A stretch of 64,000 nt of DNA from Vitellaria paradoxa (taxonomy: Eukaryota; Streptophyta; Magnoliopsida; Ericales; Sapotaceae). This document shows positions 34,039 to 47,164 of the stretch, in pieces. Location of the stretch: the NCBI GenBank assembly GCA_019916065.1, contig CM034237.1, positions 27,595,783-27,659,782 on the forward strand. Reading direction: 5' to 3'. A model generated the notes under the pieces. The model did not search any database. It saw nothing but the letters and a program-made list of their open reading frames with translations, and had not been told where the DNA came from. Position 1 is the stretch's first letter. Every line of letters starts with the position of its first letter. A program made the position numbers and the translations under genes.

Positions 34039-36155
34039 TGTAATAACCCCAAAATTTTAATTTTTAATATACATATTACTTTAATTTATATTATAAAAAA
34101 TTTAATAGCATTAGTTTGACATTATTTTAGATTTTCTTTTAGTTTTAATTGAAACAACATAATATTTTTATAATCAGTTAAATTCTAATTTAAATAAAAT
34201 AGTAAAAAAATTATAAATGTGACACATGTATGGGATGGATTGAGGCACATGGTATATAGATGGAGGAGGGTAATGATGGTGGGGGTGTAAGTGTGAGACC
34301 ACTTGAAAAGGTGTAATGATGGTGAGGTATATGTGTAAGACATGTGTAAGGCCACTTGGAAGGGTGTAATGATGGTGGGGTCCATGTGTAAAGTCACTTG
34401 GAAGGGCGTAATGAAGGTGGAGTGTATGTGTAAGGCCACCTGGAAGGGAGTAATAATGGTGGGGTGCACGTGTAAGGCCATTTGGAGGGGTGTAATGATC
34501 TGTGGGGTGTATGTGTAAGGCCATTTGGAAAAGACGTAATGATGGTGAGGTGTATGTGTAAGGCCAGTTAGAAGGGTGCAATGGTGGTGGGAGGATACTT
34601 GGAAGCTCAAGAAGAAGAAGAAGGAAAAAAAAAAAAGAAAAAGAAAAAGGTGGCAAAATGGCTTGCAGCCACGTGGAACTTAGGAAAGCCATTTTTGTTT
34701 TTTCTTCTTAATGTGACTTGGCCACCAAGTTTGTGACACATATATATATATATGTGTGTGTGTATTATGGCTGGGGAAGTAAACTAAGAAAGAGAAAAGA
34801 AAAGAAAAGAAAAGAAAGAGAGAACAGAGAAGGAAAAGAGAGAAAAAGAAAGAAGAGAGAAAAAAGAAGGAGAAAGTGAGAATTTAAGTTCATGAATAGC
34901 GGAGTTTTGGTATTTTCAATGTTGTGATTGTTGTGACAATTTTCGATATTGTGATTGTGATAATTCAGTTCGAGGTTAGAGATACGAAGGAGCGAAGTTT
35001 TAAAGTTTTTGGGTTTCTTCACTTTTTCTTTGGATCTGAGGTAGGGAAATTAATGTATACTCTTTGTAATGTTTATTTTGATATGAATATGATTATGAGT
35101 TTAAGTTTATATTACTATTACATTAATATAAGTTTGATAATTAAATTTCACTGACACTGAAGTTGTGATTAGATTAACAAAATTTTCTATTTAATACTAA
35201 AACAAGCTATGATATGTTGAAATAAGGTGAATATGTATTCATTATGAAACAGATGATAAAATGGAGACATAAAATTATGAAAGTTGATATACACTCATAG
35301 ATATTATTTCTAAACTTTAACAATGTAAAGGAAAAATTTTAGAAAATGTTGATTTTGGGGAAAGTAAGGATAGTATATAAAATAGGGAGGGTCCAAGAAT
35401 ACCCTTGGGTTGAAAGACCCTCAACCTTCGTAGGGTCGAGTAATCGTACCTTTGGACTGGTAATCAACAATGACGATGAAAGTGGTAAGGCTTATCGTGG
35501 CCTTTAGACTCAGATCTATAAACGATGACGCAGGGGTGCTTCGCAACCCGTATATTATACGAACTGGTGATGTTTTGAACTACCACTTTGATTGTGGGAT
35601 AGTATTACAGAATATCCTTCTCTACCTTTGGAAAAAAAATAATAAATGAAGAAAGGTTAATAAGAGAAATAAAAGTTACGAATTAATACCGTCTTATTCT
35701 GCTATGTGTTGATGTATTTAATAATTCTTTACTATATTCATTGTTTTAAGTGATTCATGAAATGCATTACAAAAGTATATTTCTATACATCGTGAGCACA
35801 AATGGTTTAGTGCTCACGTCCCTATAGACTGTATTACATGTACAGAACCTAATATTTAGGAGGGTCAGTACAATTGTTTGAACCCACAGCTCTATTGAGT
35901 AGTTTTATATTATGCTTTAAATGTGGCAATCTCAAAAGTTTATGTATAGGGAGAAATCATGTTACAAATAAATAAATCATATGTTATTCGATTTTAATTT
36001 AAATCTAGGTGTGTATTTTATTAATCAATTAATCTTTTTTATTATTGAATGGTCAGTAGCTCTGAAAAGTATATAGTGAGACTGTAATGGATCAGGTGTA
36101 TTAAATTTTCAATTTAAACTCACTTCTCGAAATCTTTGAATTTCGAGGCGTGACA
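34039..36155 (+). mobile_element. 2.1-kb gypsy-type solo LTR
   Basis: Begins TGTAATAACCCCAAAATT and ends TTTCGAGGCGTGACA, the near-palindromic TGTAAYACCCC..GGGYGTGACA ends usual for long Ty3/gypsy LTRs. Flanks are GTTTA (34034-34038) and GCTTA (36156-36160), a 5-bp target duplication with one mismatch. No PBS or interior is present. It lies inside the CACTA-like sequence. The same family's end reappears at 63846. Confidence 0.75.
34255..34590. repeat. ~42-bp minisatellite inside the solo LTR
   Basis: About seven to eight imperfect units of GTGTAATGATGGTGGGGTGT plus ATGTGTAAGGCCACTTGGAAGG. Because the unit is close to a multiple of three, it keeps long spurious minus-strand frames open (34174-34692 and 34185-34610). 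Confidence 0.85.
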
Positions 36156-36370
36156 GCTTAATAGTGATTTAGTGACCGCTGGTACTTCACACCATTTTGC
36201 GGGAAGGCTTGGCGCCAATCCTTGCTAAATCTTTAGTGACCGCATAGTTGCTATTAGCAATTGCCTATGGTGGTCACAAAAAGTTGTTAATTTTTTTTAT
36301 TAAAGCGCTAATACTCGCAAAATTATTAGCGATTACTATTACTCATTAATGACCTCTTATAGTAGTTGCA

Positions 36371-37670
36371 ATAAGTTATTTTTATTTTTATTAATTTTTA
36401 ATTTATTTGTTCATATTAAATGATTTAATATTCTTTATTTTAGATTAATTATCTCTAAATTATTTATTTTTTAATGTAATTTTAGTTGTGCCTGTACTAC
36501 ATGCTATGGAAAATTTTATAAAATGAAATACTAATATTATAAAATATAATAAAATTCTGCATTTATATATAAAAAAAGTATAAAATTTAATTGCAAATTT
36601 TTATATATACAAGTTTAACCAAAAAAAAAAAAAAAGTTTTTGGTTAGTCAGCTCCAAGAATCAGTCAAAGCTGAAAAATAGAAAATAAATATTATTAGTC
36701 TATAAAATTATTCATACAAATAAATAAGATTCGCCCGAAATAAATTAAAATTTATGTGAACTAAAAATAATTATACCTGGCCATAATCATTGTTAAGTCC
36801 ATTCTAAAAGAGGCAGCCAACATCTGGAGCCTAAAATGAGACTATAAGTGAATGATTAAAAATATATATATAAATAAATGTATAAAAATTTAATTAATTT
36901 TAAATACAAAAATTCAATTTCAATACAAAAAAGTACATTCGTGAGGTCTATATTTTTTATTCAACAAGAAAAACCCAATAACAACAACGTATTTATAAAT
37001 AAAAACAAAAATAGTATATAAAATGCTGAAAAAATATGGCAATTTTCACAAAAAAAAAAACCCAGAAATCATGGCAATTTTCACAAAGAAACAAGAATAA
37101 TAATTTGTATTTACACCATATTTAACAATAAAAACAATAAACAATAGTATATATAAAAAAGATTTAATTAGCCAATAGCATATAAAAAAACATAAAAACA
37201 AAAGCATATAAAAAAACAGGTAGCAAACAGCACAAAAAATAAAACATAAAAAAATACAGCAAACAATCAGTTTCAACAGTAGTTTATAAAAAAAAGTATA
37301 TGAATAAATTACAGCAGCATTTAAAAAATAGATTACAACAGCCAGCAAACATTACATTCCCTGCATTTAAAAATAAATTATATTTAATGAAAAAAAGTAT
37401 ATATAAAAGGAAATGGTAACCATACCTGAATCTACAAAGAAAAAGAGAAGATTGACTCAATCCGGCAAACTCAACAAACTCAATTCGCCAAAATAAAAAA
37501 AAAAAAATAGTGTTATATATATATATATATACAGAAAGAGAGCTGGGGAAGGAGGAGGGAAAAAGGAGGAAGAGAATACCTACAGGCGATGGCAACCAGG
37601 AAGCGAGATTGGAGGACGGGAGGAGCGAGGGTGGGGGAGGAAAAGAAAAAAGAGAGAAAAGAGGGTATAA
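36371..37670. other. Interior of CACTA-like element, unassigned
   Basis: AT-rich, with A-rich repeats of CATAAAAAAACA type (37165-37260) and a purine-rich stretch at 37540-37665. No transposase frame was recognised. Confidence 0.4.
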
Positions 37671-38553
37671 TCCATATTTTTATGACGACTTTTAATGGTC
37701 GCTAATAAGTCTTTTGTGATCGTCTTTACCGAGTTTGGTTAGTACAAATACTCGTGTCACATATTAATAGCGACTATAACTTAGTGACCCTCAAAAGCGA
37801 TCTAAAAAATTATTTGACGATTATCTGAGTTTTGTCTCTGTCAAAACTACTTTCTCTAGTAGTATTTTTTCTTAAACCAACGAATCTTAATAATACCCCA
37901 CATATTTAAAAGAATCACAAATTATTTTTGAATTTTATAAATAACTACAAAGTTTTGAATTGTTTTTAAAAATTATAAAATGAATATAAAATGAAGTTTG
38001 ATTTTTTAAGTAATATATTTTATTCTCTCTCTTACAATTAAGAAAATATCCTTGAAATTCATAAGATAATTTGGACTTTGTAGTACATTTTTAGGCTTAT
38101 TGTACTTTGCGTGTATGTGAATAATTTTACGTATCAAGAAAAAAGTAATGTATGAAAAAAAATAAAAATGGTACACTACTCGATATTAAAGGCTTAAAAA
38201 GTAAAGAGTTATAGTCTAATTTTTTTTTTTAATTTTTCAGTTTAGTACTTTAACTGGTTTTAATTTAATTATTTTATTTTTATGATATATTAATGTAATA
38301 TCTTTTATAAATAATTATTCAAGGATTAACTTATGAATTATTCTTGAATTTTTTTAATATATAAATTTGGGATTAATTTATAAATTATTCTTGATTTTTT
38401 AATAAATTTAGGTATTAGACCCTAATTCTTTTTTATATTTTTATTGAATTACATCGAATGATGTTTGAATTATAAATTTTTATTTATGCCCAAAATTGTT
38501 AGACTTCGTACCAAGCGCACCTTACTAATACATTAATAGATATTGTAAGTTAA

Positions 38554-39933
38554 GCCCCGTTTGGTAACGCTTTCGTTTTTTATTTTTCTATTTATGTTTT
38601 CAAAATTTTGTAAACTCGCAACAGAAATATGTTTGATAAACCTGTTTACGTTTTTTTGTTTTCAAAAAAAATGAAAACATAAAAAGAAAAACGTAAACAG
38701 AAAAAAGATATTTTCACTCTGATTTTCTTTTCTGTTGTTAATATTTTGTTAATTTTAAAATTTTATCTATTTTTGTTACATTACAAAAAATAAATTATTT
38801 TATTCAAATATTTTATTAAAATAAGTTATTTTAATAAATAATATAATTAAATTCAAAAATTAAATTAATTATATAAATTAATATAAATTATTTTTAATAA
38901 ATAATGAAACTAAATTAATTAATTTAATTTAATTTAATAATTAATTATTGCTAAATTATTTGAAATAAATATAAATCAAACCAAACCAAGTATTTTCCCA
39001 CTAGGTTGGATCGGCTATATAGATTTGTCGACGCTAATTAGATCTGTTTAGGGTCATATCTTCCGATAGATCTAAGTAGGGCAGGTCATGTTTAATAGTT
39101 TCTTTCCAACTTCTCTTAGGTCTTCCTCTACCTCTCCTACTCCTGTCAATCTCCATACTTTCACACCTTCTAACAAGTGTCTCTGCTGGACGCTTTCTAA
39201 TATGACCAAACCATCTTAATCAGTTTTCTCTTATTTTTATCTTCAATCGGTGCTATTCCTACTTTGCTCCAATTCTCTTCGTTCATAATCCTATTTGAAA
39301 TAAATATTATAATTAATTTGTTTAATTTAATAATTAAATTAATTTATATAAAATAATTAATAATAAATAATTAAATTACATTAATTTTTAATTTAATTTA
39401 ACAATTATTATTAAATTATTTTAAATAAATATAATAATTAAATTAAATTATTTATGATTCAATTAATTTAATTTATATAAAATATATTTTATTAAATTAT
39501 TTTAATAAATAATTAAATTAATTTAATTAATTTAAAAATAAATAATTTAATTTAATAATTAATCTAATTTAATTATTTATTTAATATGAAATATATTTTA
39601 TTAAATTATTTTTAATAAATAATATAATTTAATATATTTTAATGTACTTTATATTTATTGAATTAAATGATTTTAATAAATAATTTACTGTATTAATTAA
39701 ATTAATTAAATTAAATTAATATAAATATATTTTATTGAGTTCTATTAATTTTTTAAAACTAATAAAATTAAATATTTTCTAAAATAAAAAATTAATAATT
39801 ATAAATAAATTTGCATTTCCAAACGCAATTTCAGTTTTCATTTCAGAAAAAATAAATGGCAACAGAAAATAAAAAATAGAAAACGACAATAAAAAATAAC
39901 AACAAAAAAATGACAATATTGTCAAACGGGTCC
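38554..39933. mobile_element. hAT-like AT-rich element
   Basis: Left terminus GCCCCGTTTGGTAAC; reverse complement of right terminus GGACCCGTTTGAC. Flanking 8-bp sequences TAAGTTAA (38546-38553) and TAAGTAAA (39934-39941) agree at 7 of 8 positions, the size expected for hAT elements. The interior of TTAATTTAAT-type repeats is interrupted by a LINE fragment. No transposase is visible. Confidence 0.7.
38996..39295 (-). pseudogene. RTE-type LINE ORF2 3'-end fragment
   Basis: The minus strand encodes, with stops, GIAPIEDKNKRKL, RGRGRPKRSWKETIKHDL and LDLSEDMTLNRSN. These match the C-terminal signature of plant LINE ORF2 proteins (RGRGRPKKTW..I..DL..L.LTEDM). Both flanks are the AT-rich hAT-like repeat, so it is a nested 5'-truncated insertion. 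Only about 90 codons remain. Confidence 0.75.
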
Positions 39934-40457
39934 TAAGTAAACCGCTGTTTAACACGAAAGTCAAGCTAAATTTCTTTTTTCTCGATGTCCCCTTTTGCCT
40001 TTTCATGATATCTCCAGAAGTCAACAGGCTCGTGTGGAAATTCAGTGGTTTAAAAATACATTTAACTTTAAAATTAAAACACGCACTTAACGTGTTTTGG
40101 TGTACAAATAAATTTAAAAAGTCTTTAAGTTGTCACTTTTAAGTGTTTAACATACTCCTCAAAAGGTTTAAGAAAGGTAAAAGTTAAAGAAATTTAAAGA
40201 AAATTAATTAAATTAGAGAAAGTTGAATTTTTTTTTATAGAAAGTTAGAAAAAATTAAAAATTAAAAATTTATTGAAAGAAATTAGTAATCCGAACAACC
40301 CCTTCATCAAATGCACGTCTTAAAATATAAGAAGCTATTAGTATTACTTGACTTGATTAATTTAAGAGTTTTCGGTCCTCATTAACCTTGCCAACAAATA
40401 TATTCTAGCTTTTTGCTAATGCAATTGTAAATGATAAGCACGGAAAACTCTTAATGG

Positions 40458-40596
40458 GGGTGTGTTTGGAGTGAGATAAAATAAGATAATTTGAGATAAG
40501 TTACAAATTCATAATTCGTGCAATAAAATAAAAAATGAATAATTTTTAAAAATTTTCAGATAATTTTTAGAGTTTTTAACCTAGCCAAACGCACCC
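40458..40596. mobile_element. Short MITE (GGGTGTGTTTGG family)
   Basis: Left end GGGTGTGTTTGGAGTGAGATA and reverse complement of right end GGGTGCGTTTGGCTAGGTTA; 139 bp. Same family as 33240-33386. Confidence 0.65.
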
Positions 40597-41339
40597 TTTC
40601 GGTCATTAAGACACGAAAAAATAGAGTGACCAATTAATGGGGGTCGGATACTTTTCTTGCTAGAATATATATATATATAGGTGGATTAGGTGAATCATTT
40701 CCTTCTATTTATTTTTATCATATGTTATATTTTTGTAAGTTTATAAAAATTTAGGTATTTATTAATAATTTTAATTTATGTAATTTTAAGTCTTTAATTT
40801 TCATCTTTTTTACAACAAAAAATATATAATAATAATAAATTATATCGCTAATTCATCACTTAAAAATATTAAACCCAATGATAATATTATTATTGATGAA
40901 TTATGATTCATAATTAATTAGAATTTTTATTTAACAACGAAATAAAATAATAAAATTCTTTGTTACAAAATATTTATAGTGTTAGACTTGCTATAATAAT
41001 TATCAAGGCAATATTACGTCAACAAAAATTTAGATTGTGACTAAGTTTGCTAAACTTAAACCCTCATCTATTGTACTGCCAATTTCTAAATATGAAATTG
41101 AACTTGAATCTATCACACTGAGAAGTAGTTAAGAACGTGACTCTAATACTTTACCTCTCAGGATATTATTGAGTGTAATATTCAAAACCCACCCTCCTTA
41201 ATTTCCATTTTGCACAGATTTCAACATCTAATGACGTAGCTTTTGGACTTTCTTTCAACCCCAATAAATATTTCTTGTCCTTTGAATCTCAATTTCATGC
41301 CCATTTAGAAATAATACATTGATTTGACGCGCAAAAAAA
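40597..41339. other. Unassigned AT-rich spacer
   Basis: Short (AT)n at about 40664-40680; no gene seen. Confidence 0.5.
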
Positions 41340-41687
41340 AGCACCCAAAAAAGAAAATTTTTTTTTTGGTGAGTTGGTTATTTGATAAAACACTAATTTT
41401 TACTACTTTTACTAAGTTGACAGTTAGCCAAAACACTAATTTTTACTAAGTAGACAGGAGATATAATTGTCATTTTATTTTAACTTAATTTAAAAGTACT
41501 AAAATTTTTACAAAATATGTACAAGTTGTCAAATATTACTAAAAATTTCTATTTATTTTAACAAATACTTAAAATTATTAAACAATATTATTAAAAATTT
41601 CTATTTGTTACCAAACACAAAAAAACTCCAGCCTACTAACTTTTGCCAAAAAATTATCATTGAAAATTTTGCTTTCAAATGGAGCCT
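41340..41687. mobile_element. MITE related to 27487-27794
   Basis: The interior words CACTAATTTTTACTACTTTTACT and the right end TTTCAAATGGAGCC match the 27487 element's ACTAATTTTTACTACTT and TTTCAAATGGCCTCC. The left end is poorly defined by a T-run. Confidence 0.45.
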
Positions 41688-41816
41688 AAATATGTTGTGC
41701 GTCACTGAAACAAGCAACGGCCTATGCAAAACAAAGCAAAAGTTAGACAGCTTATAAATTTTTGAAACAAATTAAGAATAGGTTAGGCTCATTCTCACAA
41801 AGAAATTAATTTAAGA

Positions 41817-42000
41817 CACTACTAAAAATATGAGTATTAGTGAATTGAATTTTTGGGCAACCACTTTTGGTGGTCACAAAGGGTGCACTTTTGCGAGGCG
41901 GTCAAGTTTTTACCTCCATTGCCAAGGGACTTTCATAGTTTTGATTCATTAAGGCAATTTTAGGTTACTCTTCTACTGTTTTCACCAAAAAAAAAAAGAA
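41817..42000. mobile_element. Isolated CACTA terminus
   Basis: CACTACTAAAAATATGAG at 41817 is a good CACTA-type end, followed by subterminal GGTGGTCACAAAGGG-like words. The opposite end is not identified. Confidence 0.35.
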
Positions 42001-42340
42001 AAAAGAAAAAAATCTTGAACGTGAATTATTTTCCTTATTATTTTAGTTCACTAGATACCACCCACTTACTCATTGGTTATTTAGGCAGCATTCATGGACT
42101 TGATTTTTGCTTAGAAACCTTTACCTTACTTCCAAAATTTTGTAGGCTTGAACATGAGGTCTATTGCACTTTTAAGTATCATTTTTTCCTGCTAACATTT
42201 TGCAAAGTGGCTGAAATTGGTGTTGTGTTGCTACTTGGTCTATTAATATTTGGTAAGAGTTACAAAATGATTTTATTGTAATTTTTCTCCCCAATTTTCA
42301 AAACTGTACCTTATGCTTTCAAATAAAAAATTTTTATTTC

Positions 42341-42708
42341 ATGAAGTGTGAAGTATTTTATAAATGTTGGGAAAGATTTAAAAACCTTTTGGAAACTTTC
42401 CCAAGTTATGGACTAAGATTAGGGTACATCCTAGGCATATCATACAATGTCCTACCTTGTGAGTTGCACCAGATGTTTAATAAAATCCTGGGTAGGGAGT
42501 TTCTTGACCTCACCTCAGAAAAGACATGGTCATTCCTTGAATTTGTCTATAAACACACCTGCCATGAAAAAGATTTGAATCTAGTTTTAAACCTTATAAA
42601 CTTGAAAACACACCGACCCTTTCCCACATGCTCCTACTTCATTTGATTCTCATGATCCATCCTTATAAAGTAGAGTATGTGTGTTAAATTTTGCATATCC
42701 CAACCTTG
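42341..42708 (+). pseudogene. Gag-like fragment of the older plus-strand Athila-like element
   Basis: A 101-aa plus-strand frame (42341-42646) contains ERFKNLLETFPSYGLRLGYI, REFLDLTSEKTWSFLEFV and HTCHEKD. The spacing resembles the Athila/Tat gag segment (..F..L...CPHHG....................FL...PEEAW..L..LAE..). It ends shortly before the insertion point of the minus-strand element at 42709. Assignment is tentative because similarity is judged by eye. Confidence 0.4.
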
Positions 42709-42713
42709 TTCCA

Positions 42714-44230
42714 TGACTGTATCTAAATATTGCATCTAAATTAACCCCTAAGTGCAAGAGTGTGCGGTGTAGTTTTAACTCGGTGAGTCTAAGGTCAAAT
42801 CCACAGGGAACCTAAGTTTTTACTTTCTAGGTTGCAATGAAAATTATCAATTTAAATTCAAAGAAATTCTAGGGTTTGATGAATGCTAAATTCCTAGGGT
42901 TTACAAAAAATTGAAATAAAAATGAATAACACACTAGCTACTAATTAATGAAATTCAAAAATAAAATTTGTTGTTTTTCAATAAGAATAATGGTTACTAA
43001 TAAGAAAATTCAACTAAAGCATAAATTCCACAAAATAAACAAGCTCAAAATTTCAAAGCAACCAATTAACTAACTAAAGAATTAATTCAAACAACGACAA
43101 CAATATCAAAATGATTCTTGATTCAACTTTCAATTTCAGGTGGTTTAATCACTTCACAAAGAGATGTGTACAAAACTACAATATAAAGTTCACGTAAAAA
43201 GAACAAATAGATTAGAAAGATATCTTCGTTTAAAGTTCTTTAATTCCCAAAACTCAATTTTATATTATCATTTAGGATTATAAAACTAAAAAAATATTCT
43301 GTGAAATCACTTGGGTTCAAATCTAATTTTTATTTTGTTCAAAAATATTAAATAGGTTTTAATAAAAAAATTTTACTAGTAATTACAAAGAATATAGTCA
43401 AAGATTTTCGTTTTCGAAAGCTTTTAAAATAGACGAAATCATATTTGAAAGGTGTAGACCCCTACGCATGAGTTTTCACAAATCATGCGAAGGGTCAACA
43501 CACATCTCATTGTTCATAATAACCCACCCTTCCTTGATTTGTTGAATCAAGAAAGAAAGGTTTATGCTAGCATGATTTTAAGATGAATCACAAACAAATC
43601 ATATGTAAAAATACTAAACTAAAGAATGAATCGTAAAGATGATATTATTAAAATATAAAGTGAAAAATAACGTACTTTGAAATCTAATTTGATTTGTAGT
43701 AACGAACTATGAAAGATGTAACGATCCCTACGAAAGCTCTACAAAACTTCAGAAGTATTCTCCAAACATTGAACAAACTCTAAAAAGCTCTCTAAAACTC
43801 TCTCAAAATTCTGAAAAGTAAAGTAGGGTAGAATGTCCTTGCAGCCATACATAAGATAATATTTATATCCTAACAGAAAACCCTAAAAAGAGCTAAAAAA
43901 AATTCACGCACAACATACTGTGGTCTAGACCACCCGACGGGGTGTCCAGACCACAGAATCTTTTTCTTTTAGGTTTTGCTTCCTCCTTCCAGCATGGCTT
44001 TTGACCTGGTTCGGACCACCTGAGGGGGTGTCCGGACCACAGTGTCCTTTTCATTCATTGAACCACTTTCATCGCTACTAATTATGATTATTTCGCCTTT
44101 TTTTTCCTGCAATTTAGAAAATAAATTTCATAAGTAATAAAATAATAATAAAACTCTAAAATTAATTACTTAAATCCATGAATAAATGTTAAAATATGGA
44201 GTTTGTAATTACACTTTTCAAGTGTAATCA
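42714..44230 (-). mobile_element. 3' LTR of Athila-like element
   Basis: 1517 bp. On the minus strand it begins TGATTACACTTGAAAAG directly after the polypurine tract GTTGGGGGTG (plus 44231-44240) and ends ATACAGTCA. TTCCA (42709-42713, plus strand) abuts it. It contains two copies of the ~38-bp CTGTGGTC..GACCACAG palindrome. Confidence 0.92.
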
Positions 44231-45900
44231 CACCCCCAACTTGAGCGTTGTTAGTCCCTAGCAATGCCTTTATTGAAATGAAATGAAACTACTATCCTAT
44301 TTCTCTTTTTGATGGAAACACCGCTACACTTAGCTACGTGCAGCAAGCCTTTTAAACCCCAAGGTTCCTTCTAGTGGACGAGTGAAGTCTCCTGAGGGTT
44401 TGCAATGAATCTATCCACAAAATTCCTAAACCAATCCAATAGATGGTAATTATCATTTCAACAACTCGTGATTTAAGTTCAATATGAATTAGGTAACAAA
44501 ATTTTAAAACGTCATATAAATTCTCCCAATGTGTATTTAACTTACCTACTTTTCAACCATCTCATTTCAAATATGCTAATTCATATCATTTAATCAAAAT
44601 AGTCATCAAACATACTCAAAAGACTGTGGTCTCAACTTCAAATCTCATCAAGTTGGTCACTCAAATAGAATAAAGTCACTCGAGAAGGGTTACTCTCATG
44701 GTTCATGCAAGATTACAATGTCAAATAAATGCAATGAACCCAATCAAAAGGTGACTGAAAGAATTAAAGTAAAGAGTGTTTTATAGCTTCATGAATGGAA
44801 TGTATCAATGCTTAAACAAGACAACTACCATCGATCACATGAAATAAATCAATGTCCTTCTAAGTGTCTTTCACCTAAAGTCCATTAGGTCGTTACTAAG
44901 TTGTAACTTGGCTAAAGGGGTATTGGTTAGATAAACAAGGGATAGGGAAAATCAAAGTGCATGTCCAAGGATAGTGCAATGCAATATCCTCCCCCCTCCC
45001 CCCTAACTTTTCCTTTTTCAACTTCTTGAGAACCCAACATTGAAGCTCAATCAAACTTATTTTTTTTTATTTTTTAATGGGACCAATAACAAACTTTTGA
45101 AGTAACAGATCCTTCCTTTTTTTTTTTTTTAATTACCACAATTTCCTATCACAAATTCCCCTTTCGTTGACTGTTATAAAATTGCAACAATGTCCCAAGA
45201 CATGCCATGGTTGGTTTACCTCTACATTTAAGGTTAAAAGGGTCGTAAATATGGCTAAATAAGAAAAATATTTCATTTATTATTTCATTTCTTTAAAGGC
45301 TTCAAAGTGGCTCCAATGGTTATGTAAATCAAAGGCAAGTTTCAGGCTTTCAATTATAAGAAAGAGGGCCTAATATCACTCTCTAAGTTAATAACATTTT
45401 ACCAGAAACACTAATTTATACATATAAATCAACAAATAGCGTCTTGTGCATTTAATTCCAAAGTAAGTTAATGTAATGAAGATATTCGAAGAAAGTAAGA
45501 TGGAAGAAATTAAAAAGAGTATTGTAAAACCCTTAAGAACAAAAAGTTAGGCTCAAAAGCTCGCACAATGTAGGATTCTAAGTCTCCACCTATGTCTTAG
45601 CATATTTGAATGACTAAATTTCAAAAATTCCAATCCTTGACACATTTTCAATTTAAGGATTTTAAGTGACAAGTTTGCAACACATTAGAAAATTTTATAA
45701 TCAATTTTTAAATTAAGTTCCCCATTCACAATTGAAACCAAACCATTTGTTAATTACATGAATAATACCATCATTGGATTAAGTACTAAAACATTCACTA
45801 GTCACTAATATACCATGGGCAATATAAACACATGACCACCCCCCAACTTAAGATGCACATTGTCCTCAATGTGTATAAAGGAAGAACAATTGTGAAAATG
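44231..45900 (-). other. 3' non-coding region of Athila-like element
   Basis: No open frame. The region is homologous in inverted orientation to 57480-59217 of the older element: both contain TAGGGACTARCAAYGC before the polypurine tract, CTAAGACATAGGTGGAGACT, GTGAAAGACACTTA/TAAGTGTCTTTCAC and GAACCATGAGAGTAACCCTTCT. Conservation of a long non-coding stretch is typical for this lineage. Confidence 0.8.
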
Positions 45901-46065
45901 TAAGGTAAACATGTAGTGTGCATATGTCATGGTTCCCCCAACTAAGGTTCAGGTGACTAATGATGTCGACAAAATAACATAAATAAAATAACAAAATAAT
46001 AAAATTACCATAAAAGAAATGAAAAGAAGGGATAAAGTATTACCTCATGTTGGCTTCAAATTGGT

Positions 46066-46711
46066 CTAGCACATTATGAAAATCATGAATAAATTGCATT
46101 GAAATCTCAAAGTCATCATGCTAGTTTGACTCACTGGAACTTTTATCGCTCTCAGTAGACTCAGTGTCAGTGTTGTAACTCTCATAGACTCATTCTCAGT
46201 GTCAATACTAACAGTTTTGGCACGTCTTCCAGTGGTGGCATATCTTGGCAATCAGAAGGTGGACTCTCCTCAGATCCTACTTTGGTTTTAGTGTCAGTGT
46301 CATAAGTAGGTGCGTCAGACCACTCATCATATATGTTTTGTTCAATCTAGTCCATTTGTAAAAGAAGATCAAGGTCAACATCATCCCACCTTGCCCCTCA
46401 AGGAATTGGTAAGGTGTGATATGAACAAAGGGAGGAAAAATAAGTGGCAAAGGTAGTGAGTTACTCTCTAGGAAACACTCATCAAGCCACATATCTAAAT
46501 CAACCTCTGAGCTTTCTGAGTCACTCTCAGCACTGGATATATAAATTGTAAGTTCCCACTTACATTTCCTACCAATTAAAGTACTAAGGTTTTCCTTCTG
46601 ATTATGTTTATCGTCACTAAGACCAGACATGATGTATCTGTTCTTACAAAGAATATAAAGAGAATTAAATGACATAAATAAACAAATTGTGCCAACATAA
46701 AGCAATATCAA
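46066..46711 (-). pseudogene. Acidic ORF remnant downstream of pol in Athila-like element
   Basis: Minus-strand frames 46711-46277 and 46251-46066 are rich in Ser/Asp/Glu (SSAESDSESSEVDLDMWLD; SIDTENESMR) and appear to be pieces of one frame-broken ORF. No conserved domain is recognised. It lies between the transposon-protein ORF and the 3' non-coding region. Confidence 0.4.
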
Positions 46712-47164
46712 TATTCAACATGGATATAAAAAGAAAATAATTCAAGAAAGAGAACGAAAAGAAAGCAAAAACCAAAATGCAATTAATAAACAATAAGGTA
46801 ACAATTTCAAAATAGTCAAAATATCACAATTAATTCATCAGTACAAACAACTAAAATTAATTACAGAGTTTTAGGAGTATCTGATAAAGTAGTGAAACTA
46901 AATCCTAAAATCTCAAAGTAAAAACAACTGTCAAAAAGAAAAGAAAATAACTAAATGAGGCAAAATATCCAGTCATTGTGGTGGTGGAGGTGGATGTGAC
47001 TCTCTAATATGATCCAGGATGCTCTGAAGAAGATGACCTTATGTCTGTTGCGTCTGACGGATACGCAGTAAGAGCTGATGGTCATCCTCCTAATTTTGCT
47101 CCAAATGACTGATACACTCAGCTAAGGCACCAATCTAGACAGCTAGCTCAGCATTAGTGACCTC

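Larger units (their letters stand above)
33815..37864. mobile_element. CACTA-like DNA transposon, non-autonomous, with nested LTR
   Basis: Left end TACTGCTGAAAATAG and reverse complement of right end TACTACTAGAGAAAG resemble mutated CACTACTAGAAAA termini. Subterminal regions (33840-34035, 36160-36365, 37680-37830) are full of TTAGCGACCG/GGTCGCTAA-type words in both orientations, as in CACTA elements. No transposase is found. A second terminus-like sequence (CTCTTATAGTAGTTG at 36356-36370) suggests that two related elements may be nested. The 3-bp flanks (TTT) are uninformative. Confidence 0.45.

Noticed and set aside
34174..34692. 172-aa and 141-aa minus-strand open frames
   Set aside because: They are produced by the ~42-bp minisatellite in the solo LTR; repeating His/Pro/Thr sequence with no domain.
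37046..37595. Hydrophobic Tyr/Phe/Cys-rich minus-strand frames
   Set aside because: They result from A-rich plus-strand sequence; membrane-like appearance is a base-composition artefact.
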